Shown: piece after piece, positions 43,222-52,803 of the stretch | Layout: each line of letters starts with the position of its first letter | Numbering within the stretch: the stretch's first letter is position 1 | From: Actinomycetota bacterium | Lineage (GTDB): Bacteria; Actinomycetota; Actinomycetes; Nanopelagicales; Nanopelagicaceae | Assembly: GCA_009698675.1 (NCBI GenBank) | Contig: WLPT01000006.1 | Location: forward strand, 31,607 to 95,606 | Length of the DNA: 64,000 nucleotides | Reading direction: 5' to 3' | Translations under genes and position numbers: made by a program | Notes under the pieces: model-generated | What the model was told of the DNA's origin: nothing | The model's input: the letters and a program-made list of their open reading frames with translations, nothing else | Databases searched by the model: none

Positions 43222-46200
43222 CTACCCTATGTTGACTAGGACACACTCATTCTTCTGAGCTGTACAAGCGGCATTGAGCGTAGAACCCATAGCCTGAATC
43301 ACATAGGTGGCCTTTGGAGCCGTCTTCTTGAGCAAAGTAACTACCTTCGCAGCCTTGGCACGAGAAGCAGTCAGATCTGCTGACTTGCTTGCTCCCTTAG
43401 CTACATAAGCAGAAACCGTGATAATTACTGCCTTAGATGGGGCTGCCTTCTTAAGGGCTGCCTTGTCCTTGGCACTAAGTGATGTAGTTGCTGTGAACTT
43501 GCCTTTGAGGACAAGTGCCAATGCACCAGTGGTACTTGCACCAGCAGATACAACCAAACTCTTTTCAACCGTTACTGAGTTGTAGTTGGTTGAATCCTTA
43601 GGATCAAAGACAACCTTGATTGCACGAGTTCCGGCTACAAACGTACTTCCCGCAGCAACTGAGTATGTAAACGTACCCATCGTTGATGAAGAAGCATTGA
43701 GCAAGGCATCAGTAACAGGATCTGTGCTATTCCAAGTAGCAGGTGGATTCCATGTAACCGTAGGAGTTGCCTTGGCAATCACCAGGGTTGCTGAAGCTGA
43801 ACCAGGGTATTGAGGATCCGTGCTGCGAACCTGAACTGAGTAAGTTCCCGCATTAATTGGGGTATTTGAGTATCCACCGTAAGTAACACTGAGGCTACTT
43901 GATGGCGCATTGGATGAATACAAAACACCATGTGGATTGCCGTCGAATGCTTCGCTTAGAGATGAAGCCGCAATAACAATTGCTGCATCCTTTGTTGCTT
44001 GCTTAACGAGAATCTTTGCTGATCCAGCAGTTGAGCCGTAAGCAGCTGTATCGGATGGTGTGAATGTAACAAGCAAAGTACTTCCCAAAGTTTGGTCAGC
44101 ACTTGCAGGTAGTTTTTCACCGGCAGCAGGGAAATACTTATAAGTTCCGTCGACAATTGCCCCTGTGCTTGGGTTTTTCGCAACGGCGTTCAGTTGCGTA
44201 GAAGTTAGAGCGTCGTTGGTTGTAATCGCTGCAGGGTTAGCCCACACAATGATTGGAGTTAGTTGCAACGCAGGCAATGGTGAAGGTGCTCCACCGCCTC
44301 CGCCGCCTCCGCCGCCTATAGCTACCGGCGCTGCATCGACTGTTAGATCGATATAGGCAATTGCAGTGTTAACTCCATTTGCAGCAGAAATCGTAAATCG
44401 TGTTTTGGTAAGAGTGGTAGCAGGGACTCCAGTGATTCGGCCGGTTCCAGGCGCAATTACCAATGGAATTGGCAGAGGTGGTGAAATCGTATAAAGGTTC
44501 GCACCGAAATTGCTCGTCATAAGTGAACTTGTCACTGGCACACCTACAGTTGTATTGATGGTCTGAAGTGCAGGCGACAGGAGACGAGCCCCAGCTGCAT
44601 AAACCAAAATGGTGATTGTTACTGGAGTGGAGCCCCCAATGCCATTATTCGCAATTACGTTGAATGTGTAAGTTCCTGGAGTTAGTGGTGCTCCAGATAG
44701 TAATCCCGAGGCGCTTAGCGTAATTCCATTAGGTAAGGTTCCAGTAGAAGTAAAGGAGACTGCACCGTTCGCTGTGAACTGGTATGAGTATGCAGCGTTG
44801 ACAATTGCTGTATTTGTAGCGGCAAATTGAATAAATGTAGGGATGGCCGTTTGAGCAGCAGGGGCAGTTGCACCTACGGCTGTACCGGCAAATCCAACAA
44901 GATCAACATTTACGAGGCGATTAACATTTCCGTCTGGACCTGTTATATCCCATCCGCCTGTAACTGCAACGATTGTGTAAAAATTCTTTGCACTTGGGAA
45001 AACAACTGTGTCTAAAGTTTGAGCTCCTGCAGTTGTTGTAGAAAGAAGTTCATGCACTGTTGATATACCTGCAGGCACGATTGTTCCAGCATCTAGTGCA
45101 GCCGAAATCAGTGACATTGAAGAGAAGCAGTTGTTAGATCCGCTTCCACCGCACTTACGGTCTGCTCCGGCCAAGTAAGCATCACCAGCTGTATGTCCGC
45201 CTCCGGTAACTGCATAAACTGCCTTAAGGCCAACATTGAGCGATGAAGAACCATCAATAACGTTGCTTCCACCAGTTACATAAACAGTGTCATTTCCATC
45301 GCCACCAAGGATGATGTTTCCACCGCTCCATTGACCAGCTGGTGTAATCACAACGGACACTGCACCTGGGGTTGGTGCTGTGCCTGCAATAGATGTCAAA
45401 GTTAAGAGCGTTCCTTCGTAATCAGAAACCACTGCCGTAAACGGTGTTGGTGTGGTTGCGATTGCAATTGTTGAACCGATTTGGATTGATGGGTCGCTAA
45501 TTGAAAGTTGGATGAAATTACCAGCCGTATTTTCAGTTGGCGTACTAATCAATTCAGAATATGTGCCAGAAACAGTATTTGGCTTATTCCAACCAGCAGT
45601 TTTAGTAGCTGGGTTCAGCAGTGCCGAAATGCCTGTGACTACTGATGTGTCACGTAAAGGCCATGTAGTGAATTTTACAGAGCCTGAAACTGTTCCAATA
45701 TTTGGCACAGAAAGGTCAACAGTCGTGGTGCTTAATCCACTAACAGGATCTGTTGTAATTAAGCTCGGACCTACCGTTACTGCATTTGGAGCAATTCCAA
45801 TTCCAGCAACCTGCATTCCGTCTACAAGTGTTGTATATGAGCCAGCAAAAGTGATGACTGTAGTTCCAGTAGTTCCGCTGGCACCTGACAAGATCTGATC
45901 TGAACCCTGACTTGTATAAACAATGTCATTACCAGAGCTACCGGCAATTCCGCTAATGCCGATGAGGCCATCTAATGGGGCATTGTTTGCAATCGGATTA
46001 AATCCACTGAGATCTGTATATGTTGAAGCTGTCGCTCCACCATTATCAAAACGTAAGTTGTACAAGTAAGTGACCCAGTTAAATCCTGTGCCACCAGCTG
46101 CTGCATCAACTCCATCTCCAAGAACAAAGATGTCATCTCCGCCTTCGCCAGAAAGTAAATCATTTCCAGCTTGTCCCAGCAGAATGTCATTGCCACCTTC

Positions 46201-49200
46201 AAGAGTGATCCCGCCACCACCATTTAGGCCGAGGTCACCAGCAAGTGCATCAAGACCAGTTAGGCCTTCAATCCAGTCGCTGCCTTCGCCGCCGCCAAGA
46301 AGAATGTCGTTATCTGATGATCCTTGAATGAAGTCATTTTCAGCTTCACCTAAGAATGAACCGATAGCACCGCTGAATCCACCTTTGTGAATAAAGTCAA
46401 TGCCAACTCCGCCGTCAATAATTGTTCCTGCAGGAGAAATTCCAGAACCGTTAATAACGTCATTTCCTTCGTTACCGCGGATTAAGTCATCTCCGCCTTG
46501 GCCCATCAAGATGTCATTTCCTGCACCACCAGCGATGATGTCACCACCGTCGCCGCCAAGCAGAATGTCATTGCCAGAGCCACCGAGAACTGAATCATCG
46601 CCTGCACCTGCAGCAAGTTTTGCTGCAGTTGATGCATTTGCTGGATCAGCAGCAACGATGACGTTGTCTAAACCAACATGCTGCAAGAAACCAGCAGATG
46701 GTTGATTTTCGTTCATTGGATCACAACCTGCTTTTGCAGGGAAAATTGTTGCTCCGCCAACAGCATTTGCTGCCTGGCCAAATGAACAGTCAAAGAAGCT
46801 AAAGCTTGGCGCTCCGAGCGCAAATGTTGCAGTAGTTCTGCCGGCAATTTGTGAAGGTGTATTGCGGCGGACAATATCTGCAAATGTTTGTGCAGGAATT
46901 TCTTCACCAATGTTTGTACCAATAATGCGACCTAGATAGTAGAAACGGTCACCATTTTGTAGCTTCAACATTTGATCTTGGAAAACCTTGTCAAAAACTG
47001 GTCCAAGTAGTGGAGGGGCAACTGGTTGCTTCTCAGGATTTTCTGCAAGACCACCGACCCATAGATCAACACGGTTAAAGCCGGTTTCAACACCAGCCCA
47101 TACTCCGGTTGAATTATAGAAATCAGTTGCATCCGATGGGACACTAAGCCCTGAAGTTCCCGCGCCAGTCACAGTAGCTACTCCGCCACTTGTATAACCA
47201 GTACATAAAGCTGAAACAACCTCAGCAATTTTAAGCGTAAATGATGTGCTAGTGACGTCACTTGCAATGCCGGACTTGTTAAAGCAAGCGGCGGTAGATG
47301 AACTTACTGTTACCGCTTCACCTGCAACAAAATTATTTACCGCAGTGTAAGTATAAATTCCCTTAGTCAGTCCGCCATCAAATGTATATGTGGCGGCAGT
47401 GATTGTTGCTGGCGCAACAGAGGCAAGAATTGATGCAACTGCACGCTTTTCTACGAGATTTGTTTCTCGAGTCAAGCTTGCTGGACCAGTTGTTGAACCA
47501 GTTGCGACAGGCGCTGCAATAACAGGAACAGCAATGGTTGAATTTGTTCCACTCATGTAAGTGTCTTGAGTTCCATAAGTCTTTCGATCATGAACAGTGA
47601 AAGTGCCGGCACTTGGGACTGATGCAATTACCGCATTAGCCACGTTGTAGTCAGTATCAGGTGCTACAAAGCCCGAGATTGAAACTATTTGACCTACAAC
47701 AAGAGTTGGGGTGCCTGTGTATGTATATGTAATGTTGGCGGTTCCCGCGTCGTAACTTGCGCCTGTAATTGGTGCAAGAGTCACGCTCTTGAGATCTGGG
47801 TGTGTTCCATAAGCAGCAATGAAGTTAACTCCAGATGCCTTGTAACGTAAACCATTTACATACGTTGCCCAAGAAGTATATGGAGGGAATCCAGCCGCAT
47901 TAGCTTTTCTAAACTGATTAAGTGTTGGAAGCATTGTGTCGCGACCACGAGTTAAGTTAAGTGATGCAAGGTCTAATGGAAGACCAAGAAGGTTATTTCT
48001 TACTGCATCTGTGACAAACTCATCGATTTCATTTCCACGTTGCGCTGTCATTCCTTGCGCAATCGCTGCGGCTGATTCTGCCGGTGTGTATGTGTATGCA
48101 GTGCCAGGATCATTAACAACTACTGTTGCTACAGAAACGTTATTTGAATCCTTGATTGGCAATGCGCCTGTTACGTCAGCAGCAACTGTAATTGGCGTAT
48201 CTGATGCAGTAGCACCGCTTACATAATGAGTTGCAACTGTGAATTGAGTTGCCGTATGACCGCTAACTAATCCACTTGTCACATTAAGTGCATGATTAAC
48301 CATGCCAGTGACTGTTACTACAGATCCATCCGCAGGTGAAATCTCGCTCCCTGCAACTGTGTAAGTAATTGAGTGCGATGATGCAATTGCATCCGCGGAC
48401 GCAATAACTGCAGGGCGCTGCAAACGCGCCTGTGCTGGGTTAATAAATCCTGTAATCAAACTTACGTCCTGGTTGTTAGCAGGATCGTATGGCTGATTTG
48501 GATTAGAACGAGCAATAGTTTCATTCAACATTGAGTGACCAAGGCGATAAACAGCGCTTGCGAACTCTTGGTTAATTGCTGCATTTACAGTTGGATCGTA
48601 TCCAGCAAATACTGGCAAACCAATTGACATACGACGAACGAATTCATCGAATGCTAAGTGCATGTATTCCATTTCGTTGATCCAACGAGCGGCTTGGTAA
48701 ATGCGCTCTGGGGTCCATTCAGACTGGAATAAAGGTGACGGTGATGTTCCGATAACCTTCGTGATATCAGTTACTAATGAGTTGTGCTCGGCAAGGAATG
48801 TGTAGTGAATCGCTGACAGGCCAATGTTTTCATTAACGCGTCCGTCACCTGCTACGTAGTGTGCATCAAGATTTTCATTGTCGTAGTAGCTAGAAGATGG
48901 GTTATATGACAAAGCGCCATTCATCACTGAATCTGCATCTGGAAGAAGACCAGCTGCAGCCCATGGGACAGCTGCGCTCATGGTGTCATTAATAAACGGG
49001 TGACCTGATGAAACTGCGTACCAAGTTGTAATCGATGGCGCAGCTCCTGTGTGGATTGTGGTTGCGATTGGCGCAGATGGTGTTCCTGATAACCACATGA
49101 AGTTTCCAGCATGATCGGAGAACAACATCATTGGGAATCCTTGTGCAGCACCGGCTGCTGCAGGAGCTGGAATAAATTTTCCATATTGGTTAGTTGCAAT

Positions 49201-50658
49201 CACAGGAATGCTGCGAACATCCCAGTCAGTTAATGCAATTCCAAGTAGGTAGGCCTGAGCCTTAATTTCTTTCCATGTGGCAAGACCGTGGTTTGACTGA
49301 TCTACTCCACCTGGAGCTGTAAGGGTTCCACTTGTTGTTCCTACCGTCCAAGTAATTGGGAGGGCCGGCTTATAGGCAGGACCAGTTGCTGGATGAATTA
49401 CATCAAGCGTTGAATCGAATTTAGTTGTTGGAGCGATAGTTGGATTAACTCCACCACCATAAGCTCCGTCTGTTCCAGTAAGTAAATGACCGGTAAATGT
49501 TGGCACACCTGTAGTTGGCGCAAATGTGTATTCGCGCAAGAAGAAGTTTGAAGATTGATGTGAACCATAAGTCTGGCTCTGATCTACATAAGGTGTGGTG
49601 ATGTTGCTGGCTTCGCCAGTTGCATCGGTTCCACGTGTAAGAACCATAAAGTTTGTGTTTCCACTTGGTACATACAAAAGATCATCTTCTTGCAACGGGA
49701 TTAGTACTGATGCGCCGGCCTTAGGAATTAAATCAAGACCGTGATCGAAGAACTGACCAAACAAGGTGAACCAAGAGTTATAACCAGCAGATACGTTGAA
49801 GTCTGGAGTGACGTTTGGAATCTGCAAAACAGTCGCCGGAACTCCCGTTTGAGCATTAATTGCTGTCTCTGAAAGTGGGCCAGTGCCATACAAAATTCCT
49901 GCAGTCTCAGTCGCTGCCGCAATTGCTGCTGGGTTATTTGTTGATTGATCTGAAATTAATGTTGAGATAATGCGTGGCTGAGGATCTGTCACATCGTTTG
50001 ATCCGTTTGCATAAGCTACTTGAGTTGAATTTGCATCATCTAGACCGGTTGCTTTCGCTGAAAGTCGCGCAAATAGCTGATCTGCAGCTCCCCAAATTCC
50101 GGTATCTGCTGTGTTAATTGTTGGTTGTGGAACGACTGGATCGGCACCGTTACCGGCACCAGGAGTTTCGGCAATTACATTTGTAATGTTGTTGCACTGT
50201 CCATCAACTTGGCGAATACCCCAAGGGGCTGTGTTTGCATACGTATAATTATTTGATAACCCTGTTGGACCAAAAGCTGTAGTTGCAGCTGCAGCGATAT
50301 CTGTTGCTAGTAAGCAGCGATCCGCTGATGAAACATCGTAAGGAAAAACTAATCCGCCAGGAGTTCCGTATGTGATTGCCGGTGAACCGCTTGCACCGCC
50401 AGCTGTTGTGCGTGCGGCATGTGCTTCGCCCATCTTGATTTGATCAAGTAGGAATTTCAAATCCTCAAGTGTGATATTTAGGTGACCATTAGGAATTGTG
50501 TAAGGAGTAACTATCGACGCACTTCCCGCTGGAGATTGCGCACTAACTGTTGCACTCGTCGGAGCACTGCTTGATGCATATGCCACAGGAGTTAACGGTG
50601 TAATCAAACCAACGATTAATGCAAGGTTTGCTACAACAGCTGCTTTTTTGAAGTTCAT
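43222..50658 (-). CDS. giant secreted animal-type haem peroxidase with RTX calcium-binding repeats and OmpA-like end
   Basis: About 2,478 residues from ATG 50658 (AAGGAAGAAG upstream), with a signal peptide to ~30. The peroxidase domain (~280-1000) has a distal His in FGQFFDHGLDL (~306), Arg in GDGRVNENIGLSAIH (~607), a proximal His in YRLGHSMLNET (~708) and LNLTRGRDTMLPTLNQFRK. RTX nonapeptides (GGSGNDILLGGDGGD, GGAGNDILMGQGGDD...) lie mid-protein and imply calcium-dependent folding outside the cell. Ig/He_PIG, poly-Gly and MBG domains follow. The last ~110 residues form an OmpA-like module ending C-x5-C. It should oxidise halides or phenolics with H2O2 at the surface. It is co-transcribed with the OmpA-domain gene. 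Confidence 0.88.
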   Translation of the reverse strand: MNFKKAAVVANLALIVGLITPLTPVAYASSSAPTSATVSAQSPAGSASIVTPYTIPNGHLNITLEDLKFLLDQIKMGEAHAARTTAGGASGSPAITYGTPGGLVFPYDVSSADRCLLATDIAAAATTAFGPTGLSNNYTYANTAPWGIRQVDGQCNNITNVIAETPGAGNGADPVVPQPTINTADTGIWGAADQLFARLSAKATGLDDANSTQVAYANGSNDVTDPQPRIISTLISDQSTNNPAAIAAATETAGILYGTGPLSETAINAQTGVPATVLQIPNVTPDFNVSAGYNSWFTLFGQFFDHGLDLIPKAGASVLIPLQEDDLLYVPSGNTNFMVLTRGTDATGEASNITTPYVDQSQTYGSHQSSNFFLREYTFAPTTGVPTFTGHLLTGTDGAYGGGVNPTIAPTTKFDSTLDVIHPATGPAYKPALPITWTVGTTSGTLTAPGGVDQSNHGLATWKEIKAQAYLLGIALTDWDVRSIPVIATNQYGKFIPAPAAAGAAQGFPMMLFSDHAGNFMWLSGTPSAPIATTIHTGAAPSITTWYAVSSGHPFINDTMSAAVPWAAAGLLPDADSVMNGALSYNPSSSYYDNENLDAHYVAGDGRVNENIGLSAIHYTFLAEHNSLVTDITKVIGTSPSPLFQSEWTPERIYQAARWINEMEYMHLAFDEFVRRMSIGLPVFAGYDPTVNAAINQEFASAVYRLGHSMLNETIARSNPNQPYDPANNQDVSLITGFINPAQARLQRPAVIASADAIASSHSITYTVAGSEISPADGSVVTVTGMVNHALNVTSGLVSGHTATQFTVATHYVSGATASDTPITVAADVTGALPIKDSNNVSVATVVVNDPGTAYTYTPAESAAAIAQGMTAQRGNEIDEFVTDAVRNNLLGLPLDLASLNLTRGRDTMLPTLNQFRKANAAGFPPYTSWATYVNGLRYKASGVNFIAAYGTHPDLKSVTLAPITGASYDAGTANITYTYTGTPTLVVGQIVSISGFVAPDTDYNVANAVIASVPSAGTFTVHDRKTYGTQDTYMSGTNSTIAVPVIAAPVATGSTTGPASLTRETNLVEKRAVASILASVAPATITAATYTFDGGLTKGIYTYTAVNNFVAGEAVTVSSSTAACFNKSGIASDVTSTSFTLKIAEVVSALCTGYTSGGVATVTGAGTSGLSVPSDATDFYNSTGVWAGVETGFNRVDLWVGGLAENPEKQPVAPPLLGPVFDKVFQDQMLKLQNGDRFYYLGRIIGTNIGEEIPAQTFADIVRRNTPSQIAGRTTATFALGAPSFSFFDCSFGQAANAVGGATIFPAKAGCDPMNENQPSAGFLQHVGLDNVIVAADPANASTAAKLAAGAGDDSVLGGSGNDILLGGDGGDIIAGGAGNDILMGQGGDDLIRGNEGNDVINGSGISPAGTIIDGGVGIDFIHKGGFSGAIGSFLGEAENDFIQGSSDNDILLGGGEGSDWIEGLTGLDALAGDLGLNGGGGITLEGGNDILLGQAGNDLLSGEGGDDIFVLGDGVDAAAGGTGFNWVTYLYNLRFDNGGATASTYTDLSGFNPIANNAPLDGLIGISGIAGSSGNDIVYTSQGSDQILSGASGTTGTTVITFAGSYTTLVDGMQVAGIGIAPNAVTVGPSLITTDPVSGLSTTTVDLSVPNIGTVSGSVKFTTWPLRDTSVVTGISALLNPATKTAGWNKPNTVSGTYSELISTPTENTAGNFIQLSISDPSIQIGSTIAIATTPTPFTAVVSDYEGTLLTLTSIAGTAPTPGAVSVVITPAGQWSGGNIILGGDGNDTVYVTGGSNVIDGSSSLNVGLKAVYAVTGGGHTAGDAYLAGADRKCGGSGSNNCFSSMSLISAALDAGTIVPAGISTVHELLSTTTAGAQTLDTVVFPSAKNFYTIVAVTGGWDITGPDGNVNRLVNVDLVGFAGTAVGATAPAAQTAIPTFIQFAATNTAIVNAAYSYQFTANGAVSFTSTGTLPNGITLSASGLLSGAPLTPGTYTFNVIANNGIGGSTPVTITILVYAAGARLLSPALQTINTTVGVPVTSSLMTSNFGANLYTISPPLPIPLVIAPGTGRITGVPATTLTKTRFTISAANGVNTAIAYIDLTVDAAPVAIGGGGGGGGGAPSPLPALQLTPIIVWANPAAITTNDALTSTQLNAVAKNPSTGAIVDGTYKYFPAAGEKLPASADQTLGSTLLVTFTPSDTAAYGSTAGSAKILVKQATKDAAIVIAASSLSEAFDGNPHGVLYSSNAPSSSLSVTYGGYSNTPINAGTYSVQVRSTDPQYPGSASATLVIAKATPTVTWNPPATWNSTDPVTDALLNASSSTMGTFTYSVAAGSTFVAGTRAIKVVFDPKDSTNYNSVTVEKSLVVSAGASTTGALALVLKGKFTATTSLSAKDKAALKKAAPSKAVIITVSAYVAKGASKSADLTASRAKAAKVVTLLKKTAPKATYVIQAMGSTLNAACTAQKNECVLVNIG

Positions 50659-50679
50659 CTTTTCTTCTTCCTTGGTAAG

Positions 50680-50688
50680 CCCCCCCCC
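50680..50688 (-). repeat. G9 homopolymer in the leader of the giant peroxidase gene
   Basis: Nine consecutive G on the transcript strand, 21 bp upstream of the ATG and just upstream of the ribosome site. Runs this long are prone to slippage. The run lies in frame with an upstream TTG, so if that start were used, slippage would switch the frame. Confidence 0.7.
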
Positions 50689-50896
50689 ACTGGCGTGGAA
50701 AATCCAGCTAACCAATTAGGCGAACTGGAGGGGTTGTCTAATCACATGGCGAAAAGTATAGGTGATAAAAGACTTGACCGGACATTTAAAATGCGTAATC
50801 GCTGACACAGTAATTCTCACCTAAGAATATTGGGTGGTAGCACCACGCCCCAGAAAACATTCAGATTTACCAAGATGTGGTCCACCCCACAAAAGG

Positions 50897-50932
50897 CCAA
50901 ACCCGGCCCGCCTTTCGGCGGACCGGGTTTGG
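50897..50932 (-). terminator. strong GC-rich terminator of the S-layer-like gene
   Basis: Stem CCAAACCCGG-CCCGCC / GGCGGA-CCGGGTTTGG with TTTC loop, 16 bp with one mismatch, followed on the minus strand by CCTTTTGTGG. It is the most stable structure in the window and fits a very highly expressed upstream gene. Confidence 0.88.
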
Positions 50933-50967
50933 ATCCTTCAATTACCTCCGAAGAGATAAGGGCTTAA

Positions 50968-52731
50968 TTAAGCCTTTACCTTCTTCTGGATCTTGATTAC
51001 TAGGTTAGTCAACGATGTCAACTGAGCTCGTAGAGCTGAGATGAGTGTTGCAACCTGAGCAGATAGAGCTGCTACTGCATCAGAAGCATCTTGAGCTGCA
51101 GCTGTTGCTGCATCTGCTGCCTCTGCTGCTGCGTTAGCTGCATCAGTTGCTGCGTTAGCTGCATCAGTTGCTTCTGCTGCTGCATCTGCTGCTGCTGCTG
51201 TTTCAGCATTAGCAACAACTGCTGATACGGAAACAGTTGCGAGGCTTGGATCAGTTCCTGAAATAACCCAATCTCCTGAAGAAACTGGAGCATAGACAGT
51301 AAGTGTTGCTGTTCCATTAACTGTAGCAACTACTGCAGCATTTGGAAGCGCCTGTGAAGCTACATTTGAAGTCAACTTATTAATTGCGAAGACTGTTCCA
51401 TCAGCAGCAGCATTACCTGATGCATCTTTAGCAGTAATGGTCAAAGTTACCTTTGCACCTGGTGCATAAGATGTTTGATCAAGTGCAAACCCAAGAGTCT
51501 TAGCTACGCCACCAAGTGTATATGTTACTGGTGCTGCAGAGATCTTAGTACTTACTCCAGCCAAGTTAGTGTATGTGTATGAGTAAGTCATTGTTGCTGT
51601 CTTACCAGATGTTGAACCGGCTGCTGAAGTAACAACTACTCCAACGCCACCTGCAACATCAACATCAGTCTCGGCGGTTGCATGTGTAGCAATTACCAAA
51701 GTGTCTGATGAAGCACCTGCAAGAGTTGCTGCAATCAACGGATAAACGTTACCTGCTGCGTCTGCACCAACTACCTGGGCAGCATATATATCGGTCCCTA
51801 GATTTCCAGCAGTTCCGCCAAGTGTAGGAACAATTGTGCTGTTCTGTGTAACAGTGATAGTCGCAAGATCTCCGTACCAAATTGCTGCTACTGTCGTTCC
51901 AATTAGAACTCCACCAGCGTAGATAGATACAGTCTGCTTACCGGCTATGCCGTCTGCAGTTAGAGCAAGTGTTGCTATGTTGTCAGCGGCACCGAGTGTC
52001 ACATTTACATCGCGACCAGGTGTTCCACCTTCAAGTGAAGCATAGCCTGGACCAGAAACAACTGCACGAATAATTTGACCGTATAGGGCAACATTCGAAG
52101 AGTTCTTAACTGTGATGTTAACGTCTGCGTCTGCCCCAGCTAACGCTGTTCCTGGAGTCTTGATTCCAACTGGATTATCAACTGACCATGCTTCGATCGT
52201 TGAGTACCCTGCTGAGACTGCTGTATTTGCAGCAGCAATTGAGAAAGTCACATCTGAGTAATCTTCTGCAAGTGACAAAGCACCGTCAGCATTAACATCA
52301 TTCCAGACGCGAAGTGTGTAATCACCAGTAACTGTTGCTGTGTAATCAAAAGTTCCGAAAGTATTCTTTGCAGCTAATACTGCGCCAGTAGCTGTCAATA
52401 TAAGACTTGCAACGGAACCGTCAGTTTTTGTAAAGCCAGCATTAGTGATGGCTGTTCCAGCTGTTGCAGCGAGCAAGTTTGATGCTCCGGCAGGCTTTGA
52501 TAACAGGTATCCCTTAAGAGTAACTGTGTTTGTATTAGCCAACAGTTGATTTGTAGCCTTGACAGTTACTGATGCTGCTACTCCAACTGAAGGAGAGGTT
52601 GGCGCTGTTAATGCGATTGGGCTTGCAGATACTTCTGCCGCTGATGCTGGAGCTACAGATGTAAGAACACCTAAGCCCAACGCAGCAACTGCTACAAGCG
52701 CTACGCGCTTGAAAGTTGTCTTTGTAGACAT
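50968..52731 (-). CDS. abundant-looking secreted surface-layer-like protein
   Basis: 587 residues. A signal peptide (~1-31, ending APASA-A) precedes several Ig-like beta domains rich in Ala, Thr, Val and Gly and almost free of Cys. An Ala-rich helical stretch (~510-550) repeating A-T-D-A-A-N-A-A leads to a terminal amphipathic coiled coil (LSAQVATLISALRAQLTSLTNLVIKIQKKVKA) that could mediate assembly or wall contact. The strong AAAGGAAAC ribosome site, structured 5' leader, own terminator and composition suggest an S-layer or major surface protein. No SLH domain or sortase motif is present, so this remains inference. Confidence 0.7.
   Translation of the reverse strand: MSTKTTFKRVALVAVAALGLGVLTSVAPASAAEVSASPIALTAPTSPSVGVAASVTVKATNQLLANTNTVTLKGYLLSKPAGASNLLAATAGTAITNAGFTKTDGSVASLILTATGAVLAAKNTFGTFDYTATVTGDYTLRVWNDVNADGALSLAEDYSDVTFSIAAANTAVSAGYSTIEAWSVDNPVGIKTPGTALAGADADVNITVKNSSNVALYGQIIRAVVSGPGYASLEGGTPGRDVNVTLGAADNIATLALTADGIAGKQTVSIYAGGVLIGTTVAAIWYGDLATITVTQNSTIVPTLGGTAGNLGTDIYAAQVVGADAAGNVYPLIAATLAGASSDTLVIATHATAETDVDVAGGVGVVVTSAAGSTSGKTATMTYSYTYTNLAGVSTKISAAPVTYTLGGVAKTLGFALDQTSYAPGAKVTLTITAKDASGNAAADGTVFAINKLTSNVASQALPNAAVVATVNGTATLTVYAPVSSGDWVISGTDPSLATVSVSAVVANAETAAAADAAAEATDAANAATDAANAAAEAADAATAAAQDASDAVAALSAQVATLISALRAQLTSLTNLVIKIQKKVKA
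51128..51169. repeat. 21-bp tandem duplication in the Ala-rich stretch
   Basis: Two exact copies of gctgcgttagctgcatcagtt, keeping the frame, inside the Ala-rich helix of the surface-layer-like protein. Confidence 0.9.
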
Positions 52732-52753
52732 TTGTTTCCTTTCGTTAGTCGAT

Positions 52754-52770
52754 CTACGGACTATCCGTAG
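52754..52770 (-). promoter_or_regulatory. leader hairpin 1 (nearest start) of the surface-layer-like gene
   Basis: Perfect 7-bp arms CTACGGA / TCCGTAG with a 3-base loop, 22 bp upstream of the ATG and just before the ribosome site. Probably an mRNA-stabilising structure. Confidence 0.6.
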
Positions 52771-52778
52771 TTCGGCTT

Positions 52779-52796
52779 GAGTTGATTTCTCAACTC
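52779..52796 (-). promoter_or_regulatory. leader hairpin 2, GAAA tetraloop
   Basis: Perfect 7-bp arms GAGTTGA / TCAACTC closing a GAAA tetraloop on the transcript strand, a very stable small RNA fold. It is the middle of three successive inverted repeats. Confidence 0.6.
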
Positions 52797-52803
52797 GGTT
52801 CGA

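Larger units (their letters stand above)
50659..50967. other. 309-bp intergenic region: terminator, promoter area, poly-G leader
   Basis: From the S-layer-like stop toward the giant gene it holds a strong terminator (50897-50932), about 170 bp of AT-richer DNA that must carry the giant gene's promoter (no certain boxes), a run of nine C (G on the transcript) at 50680-50688 and the ribosome site AAGGAAGAAG. No other gene is seen. Confidence 0.6.

Noticed and set aside
43222..50658. Regular Gly/Asp repeats around 46.1-46.7 kb as a CRISPR or DNA repeat array
   Set aside because: The periodicity is at protein level (GGxGxD RTX nonapeptides) with varied DNA; there are no identical repeats with unique spacers.
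41672..50658. OmpA-like domains as evidence of an outer membrane or Gram-negative contamination
   Set aside because: The window also holds mshA, carD, glnR and mshD; OmpA-like peptidoglycan-binding domains also occur in single-membrane bacteria, and no outer-membrane assembly gene is seen.
43222..50658. Haemolysin/toxin call because of RTX repeats
   Set aside because: The N-terminal catalytic part is a haem peroxidase; RTX repeats are a calcium-dependent folding/export module, not proof of a toxin.
51072..51329. Gln/Leu-rich frame inside the Ala-rich part of the surface-layer-like gene
   Set aside because: It is a shifted reading of GCT/GCA repeats; the Ala frame has signal peptide, ribosome site and domains.
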